Positions 17,335-26,606 are shown, counted from the first letter of the stretch. The stretch is 64,000 nucleotides of DNA from Bradyrhizobium sp. (GCF_004799445.1 NZ_SSNA01000122.1:17366-81365); one strand, 5' to 3'. Notes: generated by a model from the sequence alone, not told the origin. Made by a program: numbers and translations.

Positions 17335-18237
17335 TCAGCCCGGCTTTCGCAGCAACCGCTGACCGGCCAATATCCGCGCGCCCTCGCGCACATTGTCACA
17401 GAATTCGAAATGGTCCGGCGCCAGCACGATGATGGTCGAGCCGTGCTCGAAATAGCCGAGCTCGTCGCCTTTGCGCAAGGAGACGTCGCAGGGAAACACC
17501 GTCGGTCCCGTTGTTTGCGCATTGAGCACGATATTGAGGAAATGCAGCCTGATGCTCGCCACCAGGATCGCGGCGACCGGCACCAGCGTGAGGGCCTCGC
17601 CGGATGAAAGGCGGCTTTGAATCACCGCGCGCTCGTTCTTGCAAAACAGCCGCTCGATTCGTTTCAGCGCGATCGGATTGACGTTCCAGGTGTCGCCGCT
17701 GATGAAGGTGACCTGCTCGATCCGGCAGTCGGCGGGCGCGTGAAAGCGGTGATACATGCTCGAGGTCAGCCGCAGCGTGACGAAGCGTCCGTTGCGGTGG
17801 GCGTCGACCAGTTTGGGATCGCCGAGCAAGTCCAGCAGTGAATAGCCAGCGCCCTTGATCTGAAACAGCTCGGTGTCCTCGATGGCGCCATGCGCGCCGA
17901 TGATGGCGTCGGACGGGCTGACCACGGCCTGTGGGTCGGGGTCGGGCGGACGCAGGCCCGGCTTGAGCTCGCGCGTGAAACAGTCGTGCAGGCTGCTGAA
18001 TTCGGTTTTCCTGGCTTCCGTCAAATCGAGATCGGAAAACATCCGCCAGCAGGCGATAGAGGCGTCGCGGACGACCGGATTCTCGATTTTGCTGAACCAG
18101 CCCATGAACCGCGTCAGCGCCGCCCGCGGAATGCGGTTGGTCAACAGGAAGTTGAGGTCCTCCTGCTGGGTCAGGGCGGAGAGCAGGCCCCGGATTGTCA
18201 TGATTCTGTTAGATGGACCGGCTAGCGCTGGTGGCAT
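17335..18237 (-). CDS. psd: Phosphatidylserine decarboxylase proenzyme (long type)
   Basis: 300 residues, close to the 322 of E. coli Psd. Family marks in order: FTRELKPGLRPPD, SPSDAIIGAHG, QIKGAGYSLLDLLG, SSMYHRFHAPADC and, near the C-terminus, FEHGST, where the usual Leu/Gly before GST is His; the Ser should become the pyruvoyl group after self-cleavage. It converts phosphatidylserine to phosphatidylethanolamine at the inner membrane. ATG 18237 is chosen for its strong GGGAGG site at 18247-18253; a later ATG at 18201 is possible. The first codons overlap those of the divergent aminotransferase gene by 2 bp, so the two share a promoter region. Confidence 0.88.
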   Translation of the reverse strand: MPPALAGPSNRIMTIRGLLSALTQQEDLNFLLTNRIPRAALTRFMGWFSKIENPVVRDASIACWRMFSDLDLTEARKTEFSSLHDCFTRELKPGLRPPDPDPQAVVSPSDAIIGAHGAIEDTELFQIKGAGYSLLDLLGDPKLVDAHRNGRFVTLRLTSSMYHRFHAPADCRIEQVTFISGDTWNVNPIALKRIERLFCKNERAVIQSRLSSGEALTLVPVAAILVASIRLHFLNIVLNAQTTGPTVFPCDVSLRKGDELGYFEHGSTIIVLAPDHFEFCDNVREGARILAGQRLLRKPG

Positions 18238-19897
18238 GGATTCGCCCCTCCCGATTCTTTCTTTCGCAGCCGCGGCCGCAGGCGCCGCAGCCGTATTTCC
18301 CAAACTCAAGGCGCGGCTGGCGCTGTCGCGGGCCAAGCACCGCTCGCTCGCCGGACATTCGAAGATGTCGCGGCGGGTGGCGCGGCTGATTCCGTTCTAT
18401 GAGTTTTCGATTCAAGACTTCTTCCGCTCCGACGGCGCGCCGGCCGGGATCGCCAAACAACGCCACGACGCCTTCTTCGCGCTGGCCCGCCTTTACGGGG
18501 AGCGCTACGCCAGGGGACGGCAGATGACGGCCGAAGCCGCCAGCCGCATCTCCGACCTGCAATTCACCGAAACCTACCGGGTGCCGTTCCAGTACAGCCG
18601 GCTGGTGCGCGAGCATCTTGCGACCAGCGCCTTCGTGCAGTCGTCGGCCGGCGTCACCGTCACCGACGTCGACGGCAATGTCTGCTACGATCTCACCGGC
18701 TCCTACGGCGTCAACATCTTCGGCAACGACTTCTACAAGGAGTGCATCGCCGGGGCGGAAACGCGCGCCCATGCATTGGGGCCGGTGCTGGGGCCCTATC
18801 ACCCCGTCATGCTCGATAACGTGCGCCGGCTCACCGAGATTTCCGGGCTCGACGAAGTCTCGTTCCACATGTCCGGCACCGAAGCGGTGATGCAGGCGGT
18901 ACGGCTCGCCCGCTATCACACCCGTCGCAGCCATCTGGTTCGTTTTGCCGGCGCCTACCATGGCTGGTGGGGCGACGTGCAGCCCGGCGTCGGCAACCCG
19001 GTTTCGCCGCACGAGACCTATACGCTGGCCGAGATGTCGGAGCGGACGCTCCAGGTGCTGCGGACACGCCGCGACATCGCCTGCGTGCTGGTCAACCCGC
19101 TGCAGGCGTTGCATCCCAACGCCAATGCGCCCGGCGATTCCGCGCTGGTCGACAGTTCCCGCTCCGCCCGTTTCGATCGCGCCGCCTACAGCGCCTGGCT
19201 GAAACAGCTGCGCGAAGTTTGCACCGAACGCGGCATCGTCCTGATCTTCGACGAGGTGTTCGTCGGCTTCCGTCTTGCCGCCGGCGGCGCGCAGGAATAT
19301 TTCGGTGTCCGCGCCGACATGGTGACCTACGGCAAGAGCCTCGCGGGCGGCCTTCCCGTCGGCGTGGTGTGCGGGCGCAAGGAATTGATGCGCCGCTTCC
19401 GCGACGATCGCCCCGCCGACGTCTGCTTTGCCCGCGGCACCTTCAATTCGCATCCCTATGTGATGACCGCGATGGATGAATTCCTGAGCCGGCTCGCCAG
19501 CCCCAATTTCCGCGCGGTCTATAACGGTCTCGACGAGACCTGGAACGGCCGTGCCAAGGCGTTGAACGACAGCCTCGCCGCCGCGAACCTTCCGGCGCGC
19601 GTTTCCAACCTGTCCTCGATCTGGATGGTGCATTATACCGAGCCGTCCCGCTACAACTGGATGTTTCAATATTACCTGCGGGCCGAAGGGTTGGCGCTGA
19701 GCTGGGTCGGGACCGGTCGCCTGATCTTCAGCTTGAACTACACCGATGCCGATTTTGCCGAAGTGGCAAAGCGCTTCGTGGCCGCGGCCGACAAAATGAA
19801 GCGCGACGGCTGGTGGTGGCACGAGGCGTCCCTCACCAACAAGAGCATCCGCCGCCAGATCCTGAAAGAGATGCTTGGGCGCGTTGTTTCCCGCTAG
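18236..19897 (+). CDS. PLP-dependent class III aminotransferase (glutamate-1-semialdehyde aminomutase-like)
   Basis: 553 residues, longer than the 430-460 usual for the family because of a 90-110 residue N-terminal extension with an Ala-rich hydrophobic stretch. Core motifs: SFHMSGTEAVMQAVRLAR, FAGAYHGWWGD, LIFDEVFVGFR (the Asp that contacts PLP) and TYGKSLAGGLPVG with the Schiff-base Lys at residue 367. It is not an ordinary HemL: the extension and the context (psd head-to-head, a methyltransferase and a glycosyltransferase nearby) suggest an amine-bearing lipid or sugar substrate. That is inference. A downstream ATG at 18365 is an alternative start. Confidence 0.8.
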   Translation: MDSPLPILSFAAAAAGAAAVFPKLKARLALSRAKHRSLAGHSKMSRRVARLIPFYEFSIQDFFRSDGAPAGIAKQRHDAFFALARLYGERYARGRQMTAEAASRISDLQFTETYRVPFQYSRLVREHLATSAFVQSSAGVTVTDVDGNVCYDLTGSYGVNIFGNDFYKECIAGAETRAHALGPVLGPYHPVMLDNVRRLTEISGLDEVSFHMSGTEAVMQAVRLARYHTRRSHLVRFAGAYHGWWGDVQPGVGNPVSPHETYTLAEMSERTLQVLRTRRDIACVLVNPLQALHPNANAPGDSALVDSSRSARFDRAAYSAWLKQLREVCTERGIVLIFDEVFVGFRLAAGGAQEYFGVRADMVTYGKSLAGGLPVGVVCGRKELMRRFRDDRPADVCFARGTFNSHPYVMTAMDEFLSRLASPNFRAVYNGLDETWNGRAKALNDSLAAANLPARVSNLSSIWMVHYTEPSRYNWMFQYYLRAEGLALSWVGTGRLIFSLNYTDADFAEVAKRFVAAADKMKRDGWWWHEASLTNKSIRRQILKEMLGRVVSR

Positions 19898-19935
19898 AAG
19901 CATTCTGGCCTTGAAACCTGGCCCAGCCGTCGAGT

Positions 19936-20095
19936 CACCTCGCCCCGCTTGCGGGGAGAGGTCGAAATTTGCGCGAAGCGAAAATTTCGGGTGAGGGGGA
20001 CTATCCGCGCGTCTGACTCTGTGGAGAGTCCCCCTCACCCCCGACGCTCTAAGAGCGAGCTTCGCTCGTCTCGACCCCGCAAGCGGGGCGAGGGA
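19936..20095. repeat. Dispersed inverted repeat, family E, copy 1
   Basis: About 160 bp made of nested hairpins: cgccccgcttgcggggagag, a gcgaagcgaaaattt hairpin, the central gtgagggggac and gtccccctcac pair, an agcgagcttcgct hairpin and the closing ccccgcaagcgggg. A relative lies at 27831-27965. It separates the aminotransferase gene from the convergent Mpo1-like gene and may end transcription of both. Confidence 0.8.
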
Positions 20096-20109
20096 GCTGC
20101 AGGCCGCCC

Positions 20110-20742
20110 TCAGGCGTGCTGCTCTTCGAGAGTGTGCTCGACGATATCCAGGCCCGGATCGATCAGTTCGCCCTTCATCAGGAACAGCGGCGCCTTGTAA
20201 TAGAGCCGGAGATCGCTGAACGGGTCGGTCAGGATCTTCGTCATCCAGACCAGGCCGGTCTCGACGTCGCGGATGAAGAACAGATGGATGGTGCGGAACA
20301 ACAGCCCGCCGATGCCGATCGCGAGCCATATCTTGGCGACCTGCCGCATGAAGTCGGCCGGCGACGCCCATGGCGTGAAGATTCCGAACAGGGTCGGATC
20401 GAAGTACAGCACCACCGGCGACAGCGCCCAGATCGTCATCAGCACGACCTTGCGCTGCAGATTATAGCCGACCTTGATCTCCTCCTTGTGCTCATGGGTG
20501 GCCTGGTTGAGGTGGTCATACCCCTTGGGCTCGAAGAAGAAATGGCCGGCCTGGCGTGAGGTCATCGACACCAGCCAGCCGATCAGGGCTGCCACGACCG
20601 GATCGAAGAAGATCATGACGTAGCCGACCAGAAAGCTCGCCGCGCTGACGAAGTGCAGGCTCTGGTTGATGCGGCTGTGGTGATAGTAGCGATGGTCGTC
20701 CCAGCGCTGGGTTCGCAACTGCTCCAGGAAATCCTTGATCAT
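20110..20742 (-). CDS. Mpo1/DUF962-like polytopic membrane protein
   Basis: 210 residues with about four membrane helices. The N-terminal motif HHSRINQSLHF (about 20-30) and a later GHFFFEPKGYD resemble the H-x-x-x-N-x-x-x-H and GHxxxE patterns of Mpo1/DUF962 proteins, which in yeast are Fe-dependent dioxygenases that shorten 2-hydroxy fatty acids. The similarity is by eye and limited; the C-terminal half (from about 95) is not typical of DUF962. A strong GGGGGAGAG site precedes ATG 20742. It sits next to the PE methyltransferase gene on the same strand, 132 bp away, within a lipid-centred cluster. Confidence 0.55.
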   Translation of the reverse strand: MIKDFLEQLRTQRWDDHRYYHHSRINQSLHFVSAASFLVGYVMIFFDPVVAALIGWLVSMTSRQAGHFFFEPKGYDHLNQATHEHKEEIKVGYNLQRKVVLMTIWALSPVVLYFDPTLFGIFTPWASPADFMRQVAKIWLAIGIGGLLFRTIHLFFIRDVETGLVWMTKILTDPFSDLRLYYKAPLFLMKGELIDPGLDIVEHTLEEQHA

Positions 20743-20874
20743 TCTCTCCCCCAGGAAGGTGGCCTCTGATGCTGTTTTACAGCGATTCGATGTAGGGCAT
20801 GTGACATCATCAAACTGTCACACGCCGTTTCATGACGACGCGTTACGCAGGTTACGCAAATGTCTTGCGCTGGA

Positions 20875-21564
20875 CTAGGCGGCGGCCGCGGCGTCGATTT
20901 TGCGGAAACGCACCAGCGAGAAATGGCCGAGCGGCGGAATCAGGCGGCGCTCCACCAGCTCGACCCGCGTCGCCCCCGCGAGCCATCGGGTGTAGCGCGA
21001 CCAGGCGAACTCGGCGGTCCGGAAACCAAGCCGGCGCACCACCGGCTGCAGTTGCTGCTCGATGAAGCGGCGCATGCCGGCATCGGCGCTGACGCGCGTA
21101 AGGATGATCAGTTCGCCGCCCGGCCGCAACACGCGGGCGAACTCGTCCAACGCCACTTCCGGATTCGGCACCGCGGTGACGACATATTGCGCCATCACCA
21201 CGTCGAAGGAGTCGTCGGGAAACTCGAGCTTCTCGGCGTCCATTACCGCCAAGCCTTCGATATTCTTCAGGCGCAGGTCGGCGACGCGCTGCTTCGCCTT
21301 GTTCAGCATCGCTTCCGAAATATCGGTTCCGAAGATGCGGACATGCGGCGCGTAGAGTGGCAGCGAAATGCCGGTGCCGACGCCGACTTCGAGGACGCGG
21401 CCGCCGATCTTGTTGGTCGCCTGAATGGCGGCGTCGCGGCCCTTGCTGAACACGCCACCGAACACGAGGTCATAGATCGGGGCCCAGCGATCGTAGGCCT
21501 GCTCGACCATTTCGCGGTTGAAGTCCAACTGCGTCGCGCCGTCCAGTTTGATGATTTCTGCCAT
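20875..21564 (-). CDS. pmtA: Phosphatidylethanolamine N-methyltransferase, Rhodobacter type
   Basis: 229 residues. Class I SAM fold with motif I VLEVGVGTGISLPLY (about 55-69), then FGTDISEAML and the acidic loop MDAEKLEFPDDSFDVV; the opening YDRWAPIYDLVFGGVFSKGR is characteristic of Rhodobacter PmtA and the Bradyrhizobium PmtX group. These enzymes methylate phosphatidylethanolamine stepwise toward phosphatidylcholine at the inner membrane. With phosphatidylserine decarboxylase 2.6 kb away on the same strand, both halves of the route from PS to methylated PE are represented. Bradyrhizobium has several such enzymes with different step preferences; which one this is cannot be told. Confidence 0.75.
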   Translation of the reverse strand: MAEIIKLDGATQLDFNREMVEQAYDRWAPIYDLVFGGVFSKGRDAAIQATNKIGGRVLEVGVGTGISLPLYAPHVRIFGTDISEAMLNKAKQRVADLRLKNIEGLAVMDAEKLEFPDDSFDVVMAQYVVTAVPNPEVALDEFARVLRPGGELIILTRVSADAGMRRFIEQQLQPVVRRLGFRTAEFAWSRYTRWLAGATRVELVERRLIPPLGHFSLVRFRKIDAAAAA

Positions 21565-21634
21565 GATGACCTTTGCCTCGTTGATCCCTGCGGTCTGATC
21601 CGGCTCGCCGGGTCAGATCAGTTGGTTGTTGATC

Positions 21635-22690
21635 TCAGCCGCGCACCGGATGTCTTCCAGCCACGACGAGGGCGGGCCGCGGCGAACGGCTCGGCTGCAG
21701 CGCACTCAGATTGCCGATGAACTGCCGCGCGCTGTTTTCCCAGGAGCGCTCCAGCGCAAACCGCCGGCAGGCCTCTCGGGACATGTCGAGCGCGCGCAGG
21801 CAGGCGCTGCGGAGATCCTCGTCGAGCGCGCCAACCGGATGGTCCGCGATCACGTCGAGCGGCCCCGTCACCGGGAAGGCGGCAACCGGCGTGCCGCAGG
21901 CCAGCGCTTCCAGTTGCACGACGCCGAAGGTGTCGGTGCGGCTCGGAAACACGAACACATCCGCCGCCGCCAGATGCGCGGTCAGATCCGCCCCGGTCTT
22001 TTCGCCGAGGAACTTCACACCAGGATATTTTTGCTGCAGCGCCGCCCTTTGCGGTCCATCGCCGACCACGACCTTTGAGCCCGGCAAGTCCTGCGCAAGA
22101 AAGGCCTCGATATTCTTTTCGACGGCGACGCGGCCCATCGTCATGAAGATCGGCCGCGGCAGATCGAGCTCGGCCGGATGATCCGGGTTGAAGAGCTCGG
22201 TATCGACGCCACGCCCCCAGAAGCCGAGCCGGCGGAAGCCGCGTGCGCCGAGCTCATTATAAAGAGAACCGGTCGCCACCATCGTCATGGAAGCCGCCGC
22301 ATGAAAGCGCCGCAGCACCGCATAGCTCAGCGCGGCCGGGATGATGGAGCGCACCGCGATATATTCCGGAAAGCGCGTCGTGTAGGACGTCGTGAAGGCG
22401 AGCTTGTGGCGGCGGCAATAGGCCCGCACCGCCCAGCCGATCGGCCCCTCGGTCGTGATGTGGATCGCGTCGGGCGCTGCCGCCTCGATCCTTCTGGCGA
22501 TCTCGCGCCGGTTCGGCAACGCTATTCGCAGGCCCGGATAGGTCGGAACGCCGACCGAGGGAAACCCATCCGGGGTCAGGAATTCAATATCGGCCCCCAG
22601 CGCCGACGCGCTGCGCGCCAGCGAGGTCAGGGTGCGCACCACGCCGTTTACCTGCGGGCGCCAGGCGTCGGTCGCAATCAAAATCCGCAT
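21635..22690 (-). CDS. GT4-family glycosyltransferase, probable lipid glycosyltransferase
   Basis: 351 residues with a GT-B fold. The N-terminus ILIATDAWRPQVNGVVRTL and the HITTEGPIGWAVR segment are typical of SQD2/MgtA-like lipid glycosyltransferases; the C-terminal nucleotide-sugar part has VGDGPQRAAL, FPSRTDTFGVVQLEALACG and TPVAAF, with the EX7E-type acidic pair. ATG 22690 is used; a GTG directly before it is possible. It follows the same direction as the methyltransferase (70 bp apart), probably in one operon. It likely transfers a sugar to a membrane lipid such as diacylglycerol; donor and acceptor are not known. Confidence 0.8.
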   Translation of the reverse strand: MRILIATDAWRPQVNGVVRTLTSLARSASALGADIEFLTPDGFPSVGVPTYPGLRIALPNRREIARRIEAAAPDAIHITTEGPIGWAVRAYCRRHKLAFTTSYTTRFPEYIAVRSIIPAALSYAVLRRFHAAASMTMVATGSLYNELGARGFRRLGFWGRGVDTELFNPDHPAELDLPRPIFMTMGRVAVEKNIEAFLAQDLPGSKVVVGDGPQRAALQQKYPGVKFLGEKTGADLTAHLAAADVFVFPSRTDTFGVVQLEALACGTPVAAFPVTGPLDVIADHPVGALDEDLRSACLRALDMSREACRRFALERSWENSARQFIGNLSALQPSRSPRPALVVAGRHPVRG

Positions 22691-22961
22691 CACGGGACCC
22701 TAAGGGGGTTGCTGATTCTCAGTTTCCCGACGTTCTGCTACGGATATTTCAAGCGTGTGACGTCATAGAGCTTAACGCCCTCCTTTTCGCAACCCTGTGG
22801 CCGTTTTTTCGGGCCCCAGGACCCCAGAATGAAACAATTCATGAATGCGACGAAACCATTTTGCCGGTTTGGCGAAAATGTCCGGAAATGTTTCTCCGTT
22901 AAGGATCCCCCTAACGACGCAGCAAAAGCTCGCGCGCAAGCGATCGAACAGGGGACGCCAG

Positions 22962-23648
22962 ATGTCCAGCCTCAGGGCCATCAAACTGAATTCCCGCCGT
23001 GCCGCGGCCTTCGGCGCGCTGGCGATCGGCGCCGCGGTTTTTTCGGGCGCAGCCTCGGCAGCACCGCTTCAGCTGTTTCCTTTCATCATGACGCCCGAAC
23101 AAGCGGCGCCGCCTGCGGTGCAATCCGCGCCATCCGAAGACGAAAACGCCACGGCGGAGCTGCCGGCGCGGCTGAAACGCCAGATCGTCAACTATCCCAC
23201 CCGTGAGGCGGCGGGGACGATCATCATCGATACGCCCAACACTTATCTCTATTATGTGCTCGGCGGCGGCCAGGCGATCCGCTACGGCATCGGCGTCGGC
23301 CGCGACGGCTTCACCTGGTCCGGCGTGCAGTCGATTACCAAAAAGGCGGAGTGGCCGGATTGGACTCCGCCGCCGGAAATGATCGCGCGCCAGCCTTATC
23401 TGCCGCGCCACATGGCGGGCGGCCCCGGCAACCCGCTCGGCGCCCGCGCCATGTATCTCGGCGGCACGGTGTATCGCATCCACGGCACCAACGCGCCGGG
23501 CACCATCGGCACCCACGTTTCATCCGGCTGCATCCGCCTCACCAACCAGGACGTGTCCGATCTCTATTCGCGGGTCAGCGTCGGCGCCAAGGTGATCGTG
23601 CTGCCGATGGACCGCCGCGCCGACAACATGCTCGGCAAGCGGGGCTGA
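22962..23648 (+). CDS. L,D-transpeptidase (YkuD family)
   Basis: 228 residues with a signal peptide ending at about 32 (SGAASAA). The YkuD domain (about 70-215) includes ARQPYLPRHMAGGPGNPLGA and the catalytic HGTNAPGTIGTHVSSGCIRL with the active Cys. It forms 3-3 peptidoglycan cross-links or attaches proteins to peptidoglycan in the periplasm. GGGGA lies 8 nt before ATG 22962, which supports this start over earlier in-frame ones. A close paralogue is at 63600-64000. Stand-alone promoter region of about 270 bp upstream. Confidence 0.9.
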   Translation: MSSLRAIKLNSRRAAAFGALAIGAAVFSGAASAAPLQLFPFIMTPEQAAPPAVQSAPSEDENATAELPARLKRQIVNYPTREAAGTIIIDTPNTYLYYVLGGGQAIRYGIGVGRDGFTWSGVQSITKKAEWPDWTPPPEMIARQPYLPRHMAGGPGNPLGARAMYLGGTVYRIHGTNAPGTIGTHVSSGCIRLTNQDVSDLYSRVSVGAKVIVLPMDRRADNMLGKRG

Positions 23649-23732
23649 CGGTTTGCGCGCCCGCGAATCCCGCCCAACGCCGGCACCGCGAAAAATAAGC
23701 AAGCCGGCATCTCAGACGCAAACGTAAATCCG

Positions 23733-24467
23733 ATGTCGACACTCGCCATCACGTCACTGACCATCGTGCTTGCCGCTGCGGCGTTCCTGATCCTCGAGCG
23801 AGTGCGGCCCGGCCGCGAACTGCCGAACGCGCCGGGCTGGTACGCCCGTGCGCTTGTCGTCACGCTGTTTCAGGTCGGCATCACGCTCGTCACCAACCGG
23901 CTCTGGGTCCACCTGTTCGCACACATATCGCTGTTCGATCTCAGAGCGCTACATCTGCCGATCGTCGAAGGATTCATCGGCTGGTTCACCGGGACGTTTT
24001 TCTTTTACTGGTGGCACCGCCTGCGCCACCAAAAAGGCTGGTGGGTGCTATTTCATCAGGTGCATCACTCGCCGGCCCGGATCGAGGCCGTCACTTCATT
24101 CTACAAGCATCCGGTGGAAATCCTGGCGGATAGCGCGCTCGCGGCGGCGGTGTTGTATCCGTTGCTCGGCTGCTTGTTGGAAGGCGCAATGTGGTTCAAC
24201 GCGTTCGCCGCGACCGGCGAATTCTTCTATCACTCGAACTTCAAATCGCCGCGCTGGCTGAAATACGTCATCCAGACCCCCGAACTGCATTCGATCCATC
24301 ACCAGATCGACGTCCATTCGTTCAATTATGGCGACCTTCCGATCTGGGACCGGCTGTTCGGCACCTATCGCGACGCCGACGATTTTGCTCCGCAATGCGG
24401 CTTTCCCCGCCACAACGAGCGGCATCTGTCGCGCATGCTGGCTTTCCAGGATGTCTATGACAGGTGA
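23733..24467 (+). CDS. Sterol desaturase / fatty acid hydroxylase family protein (second)
   Basis: 244 residues, about four hydrophobic helices and the histidine clusters WWHRLRHQ, FHQVHHS and HSIHHQ, which match the di-iron ligand pattern. No close similarity by eye to the other family member at 4232-5158, which is larger and has different boxes. It is likely an inner-membrane lipid hydroxylase or ether-lipid-type enzyme; substrate unknown. It stands between the L,D-transpeptidase and a DUF4403 gene, all on the plus strand, with weak ribosome site. Confidence 0.82.
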   Translation: MSTLAITSLTIVLAAAAFLILERVRPGRELPNAPGWYARALVVTLFQVGITLVTNRLWVHLFAHISLFDLRALHLPIVEGFIGWFTGTFFFYWWHRLRHQKGWWVLFHQVHHSPARIEAVTSFYKHPVEILADSALAAAVLYPLLGCLLEGAMWFNAFAATGEFFYHSNFKSPRWLKYVIQTPELHSIHHQIDVHSFNYGDLPIWDRLFGTYRDADDFAPQCGFPRHNERHLSRMLAFQDVYDR

Positions 24468-24733
24468 GATCGCCATCCCGCTGTCGGGCGACGGCGACCG
24501 GTGATGTCTTGGACAGCGCAATGGCGCCCCTGCCCTGGCGCCGCCACACCGCGCGGAACGGCGTGGTCTTTCGCGCCGCTTTTTGTGTCTGACTGGCAAT
24601 AATTCGACCCTATTTGCGCCCGCGGCCTGCGCCATATCTTGGCGTCGTGACCGCGGTGCCGCCGGGGGCGCCCGCTCTGGCGCAGCCCTACCCCGCCCTG
24701 TAGGCTCCCAAGCTGAATCAGTCCGGGGGGACG

Positions 24734-26290
24734 ATGCGTCTTAAGGCCATTTTGCTCGCGATCGCGGTGGTCGCGGTCTCGTTCTTCGTCAGCCTGAAAG
24801 CCCTGGACTGGTTGTCGCTGCGCGGCACGGTCCCCGGGCCGGCGCTTGCCCAATTGCCGCCGCTGCCGCCCGCGCCCCGCAGTTCGGTGATCCTGGCCCA
24901 GGTCACCATTCCGATCTCCGCCATTCGCGACGCCGCCGATCGCAGCGCGGCACGCAACTTCGCTGGCAAGGCCGACAATCCGGTGTCGCAAATCCTGCAA
25001 AACGCCGATATCGGCTGGACCGCCTCACGGGGACCGATCGCGGCGACCGGGGGCCAGGACGTGTTGTCGCTGACCACGGCGCTGACCGGAAAACTGAATG
25101 TGACGGGCTCGTTGTCGTCGAAGGCGACCGGCGCGGTCGGCGACGCGCTTGGCGGCCTGCTCGGCGGCAATGTCGCCAAGCAGATCGGCAGCGTCAACAT
25201 CAAGGCCCTCAATGCCAGCGCCGAGATCAAGGGCAATGTCGTCATCACCTCGCGCCCCAAGCTTGCCGCGGCCTGGCATCTCGAGCCGAATTTGGGCGCC
25301 CAGGTCACGCTGGGCGACACCAGCGTCACGGTGGCGGGCGCGCGCGTCAACGTTCCGGCGCAGGTCAAGCCGGTGATCGACAAGACCGTCGCCGATCAGA
25401 TCGCCGCCGCCGGCGCGCGGATTCGCAACGATCCTTCCTTCGAGCGCAATGCCAGGATTCAATGGGCCAAGGCGTGCCGCTCCATACCGCTGCAAGGCAA
25501 CGGCGCCGCCGCGTCGACGCCGGCGCTTTGGCTGGAGCTGCGGCCGACCCGCGCGGTCGCGGTGCAGCCCCGCATCGACGCCGCCGCGGTCACGCTGATC
25601 CTCGGCATCGAGGCGGAGACCCGGATCACCCCGGCGCAGACCACGCCCAGCTGCCCGTTTCCCGAGAAGATCTCCATCGTCCCGCCGACCCCAGCCGGCG
25701 TCAGCATCGGCATCCCGATCGACGTCCCCTTTGCCGACATCAACAAGATCGTGGAAGCCCAGTTCGCCGGCCGGACCTTTCCCGAGGACGGTTCGGGCTC
25801 GGTCAATGTCACGGTGAAGCGGGCGTCGGTCGCAGCGTCAGGCGACCGGCTGTTGATCTCGCTGCTGGTGAACGCCAAGGAGAAAACCAGCTTCCTCGGC
25901 TTCGGCGGCGAGGCCACCGTGCATATCTGGGGCAGGCCGGTACTCGATCAGGCGCAGCAGACCCTGCGGCTGACCAACATGGAACTGGCCGTCGAATCCG
26001 AGGCCGCCTTCGGGCTGCTCGGCGCCGCGGCGCGCGCGGCCATGCCGCATCTGCAAAAAGTCCTTGCCGAAAAGGCCACCGTCGATCTCAAGCCGTTCCT
26101 CGCCAACGCGCAGAAAAGGATCGCCACCGCGATCGCGGATTTCCAGAAGAACGAGGACGGCGTCCGGGTGGCGGCGGAAATCACCAGCCTGAACCTCGCC
26201 GACATCGCCTTCGATTCCAAGACGCTGCGGGTGATCGCCGAGGCCGCAGGTACGATCACGGTCAATATAACGGCGGTGCCGGGGTTGTAG
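24734..26290 (+). CDS. DUF4403 family protein
   Basis: 518 residues with an N-terminal hydrophobic segment (about 5-25) that should export or anchor it. The remainder is beta-rich with two similar halves, as in DUF4403: an early VTIPISAIRDAAD segment and a later IDVPFADINKIVEAQF segment look like the repeated lipid-binding-type starts. LKPFLANAQKRIATAI and the closing TITVNITAVPGL are typical of the C-terminus. GGGGGACG precedes ATG. Function unassigned; the fold suggests a periplasmic lipid-handling or membrane-associated role, which is inference. Confidence 0.8.
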   Translation: MRLKAILLAIAVVAVSFFVSLKALDWLSLRGTVPGPALAQLPPLPPAPRSSVILAQVTIPISAIRDAADRSAARNFAGKADNPVSQILQNADIGWTASRGPIAATGGQDVLSLTTALTGKLNVTGSLSSKATGAVGDALGGLLGGNVAKQIGSVNIKALNASAEIKGNVVITSRPKLAAAWHLEPNLGAQVTLGDTSVTVAGARVNVPAQVKPVIDKTVADQIAAAGARIRNDPSFERNARIQWAKACRSIPLQGNGAAASTPALWLELRPTRAVAVQPRIDAAAVTLILGIEAETRITPAQTTPSCPFPEKISIVPPTPAGVSIGIPIDVPFADINKIVEAQFAGRTFPEDGSGSVNVTVKRASVAASGDRLLISLLVNAKEKTSFLGFGGEATVHIWGRPVLDQAQQTLRLTNMELAVESEAAFGLLGAAARAAMPHLQKVLAEKATVDLKPFLANAQKRIATAIADFQKNEDGVRVAAEITSLNLADIAFDSKTLRVIAEAAGTITVNITAVPGL

Positions 26291-26299
26291 CGCCTTGGG

Positions 26300-26480
26300 C
26301 GGAAGTGGATGCCGGCGTTCCCCGGATGCGACGCAGCGCCTTCATGGCGTTTATGCGCGTCTGCGACGCGCTATGGCGCTGCGCTGCATCCGGGGGCCCA
26401 GTGTTCGATGTGCCATGGATCCCGGCTCTGCGGTGCATCGTGAAGAGCGCTGCACCGCGGCCGGGAAACGATCGCGGCGC
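26300..26480. repeat. Dispersed repeat, family G
   Basis: The 316-bp gap between the DUF4403 and ABC binding protein genes holds a sequence with inverted pieces such as tccccggatgc and gcatccggggg, then ggatcccggctctgcggtgca with a related gctgcaccgcggccggga. I recall this as a widespread Bradyrhizobium intergenic element; only one copy is seen here. No gene is supported in it. Confidence 0.55.
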
Positions 26481-26606
26481 GGAGCGAGGCAACCATAACG
26501 CCGCCCGCGTTTTAATCAGCATTTCCCGCCGCCCTTCGGCTTTGCGGGCCGCCGGAAGCCGGGTAGAAGGGCTACAAGCCTCAACAAAAACCAGGGAGAA
26601 GAGACC

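Noticed and set aside
18236..19897. hemL (glutamate-1-semialdehyde aminomutase for heme)
   Set aside because: Alphaproteobacteria make aminolevulinate with HemA (Shemin route); the N-terminal extension and lipid context also argue against it.
18209..20371. A 720-codon open frame antisense to the class III aminotransferase
   Set aside because: It is the antisense shadow of a high-GC gene; it shows no domain, is rich in Gly/Arg/His, and the opposite strand has a clear enzyme.
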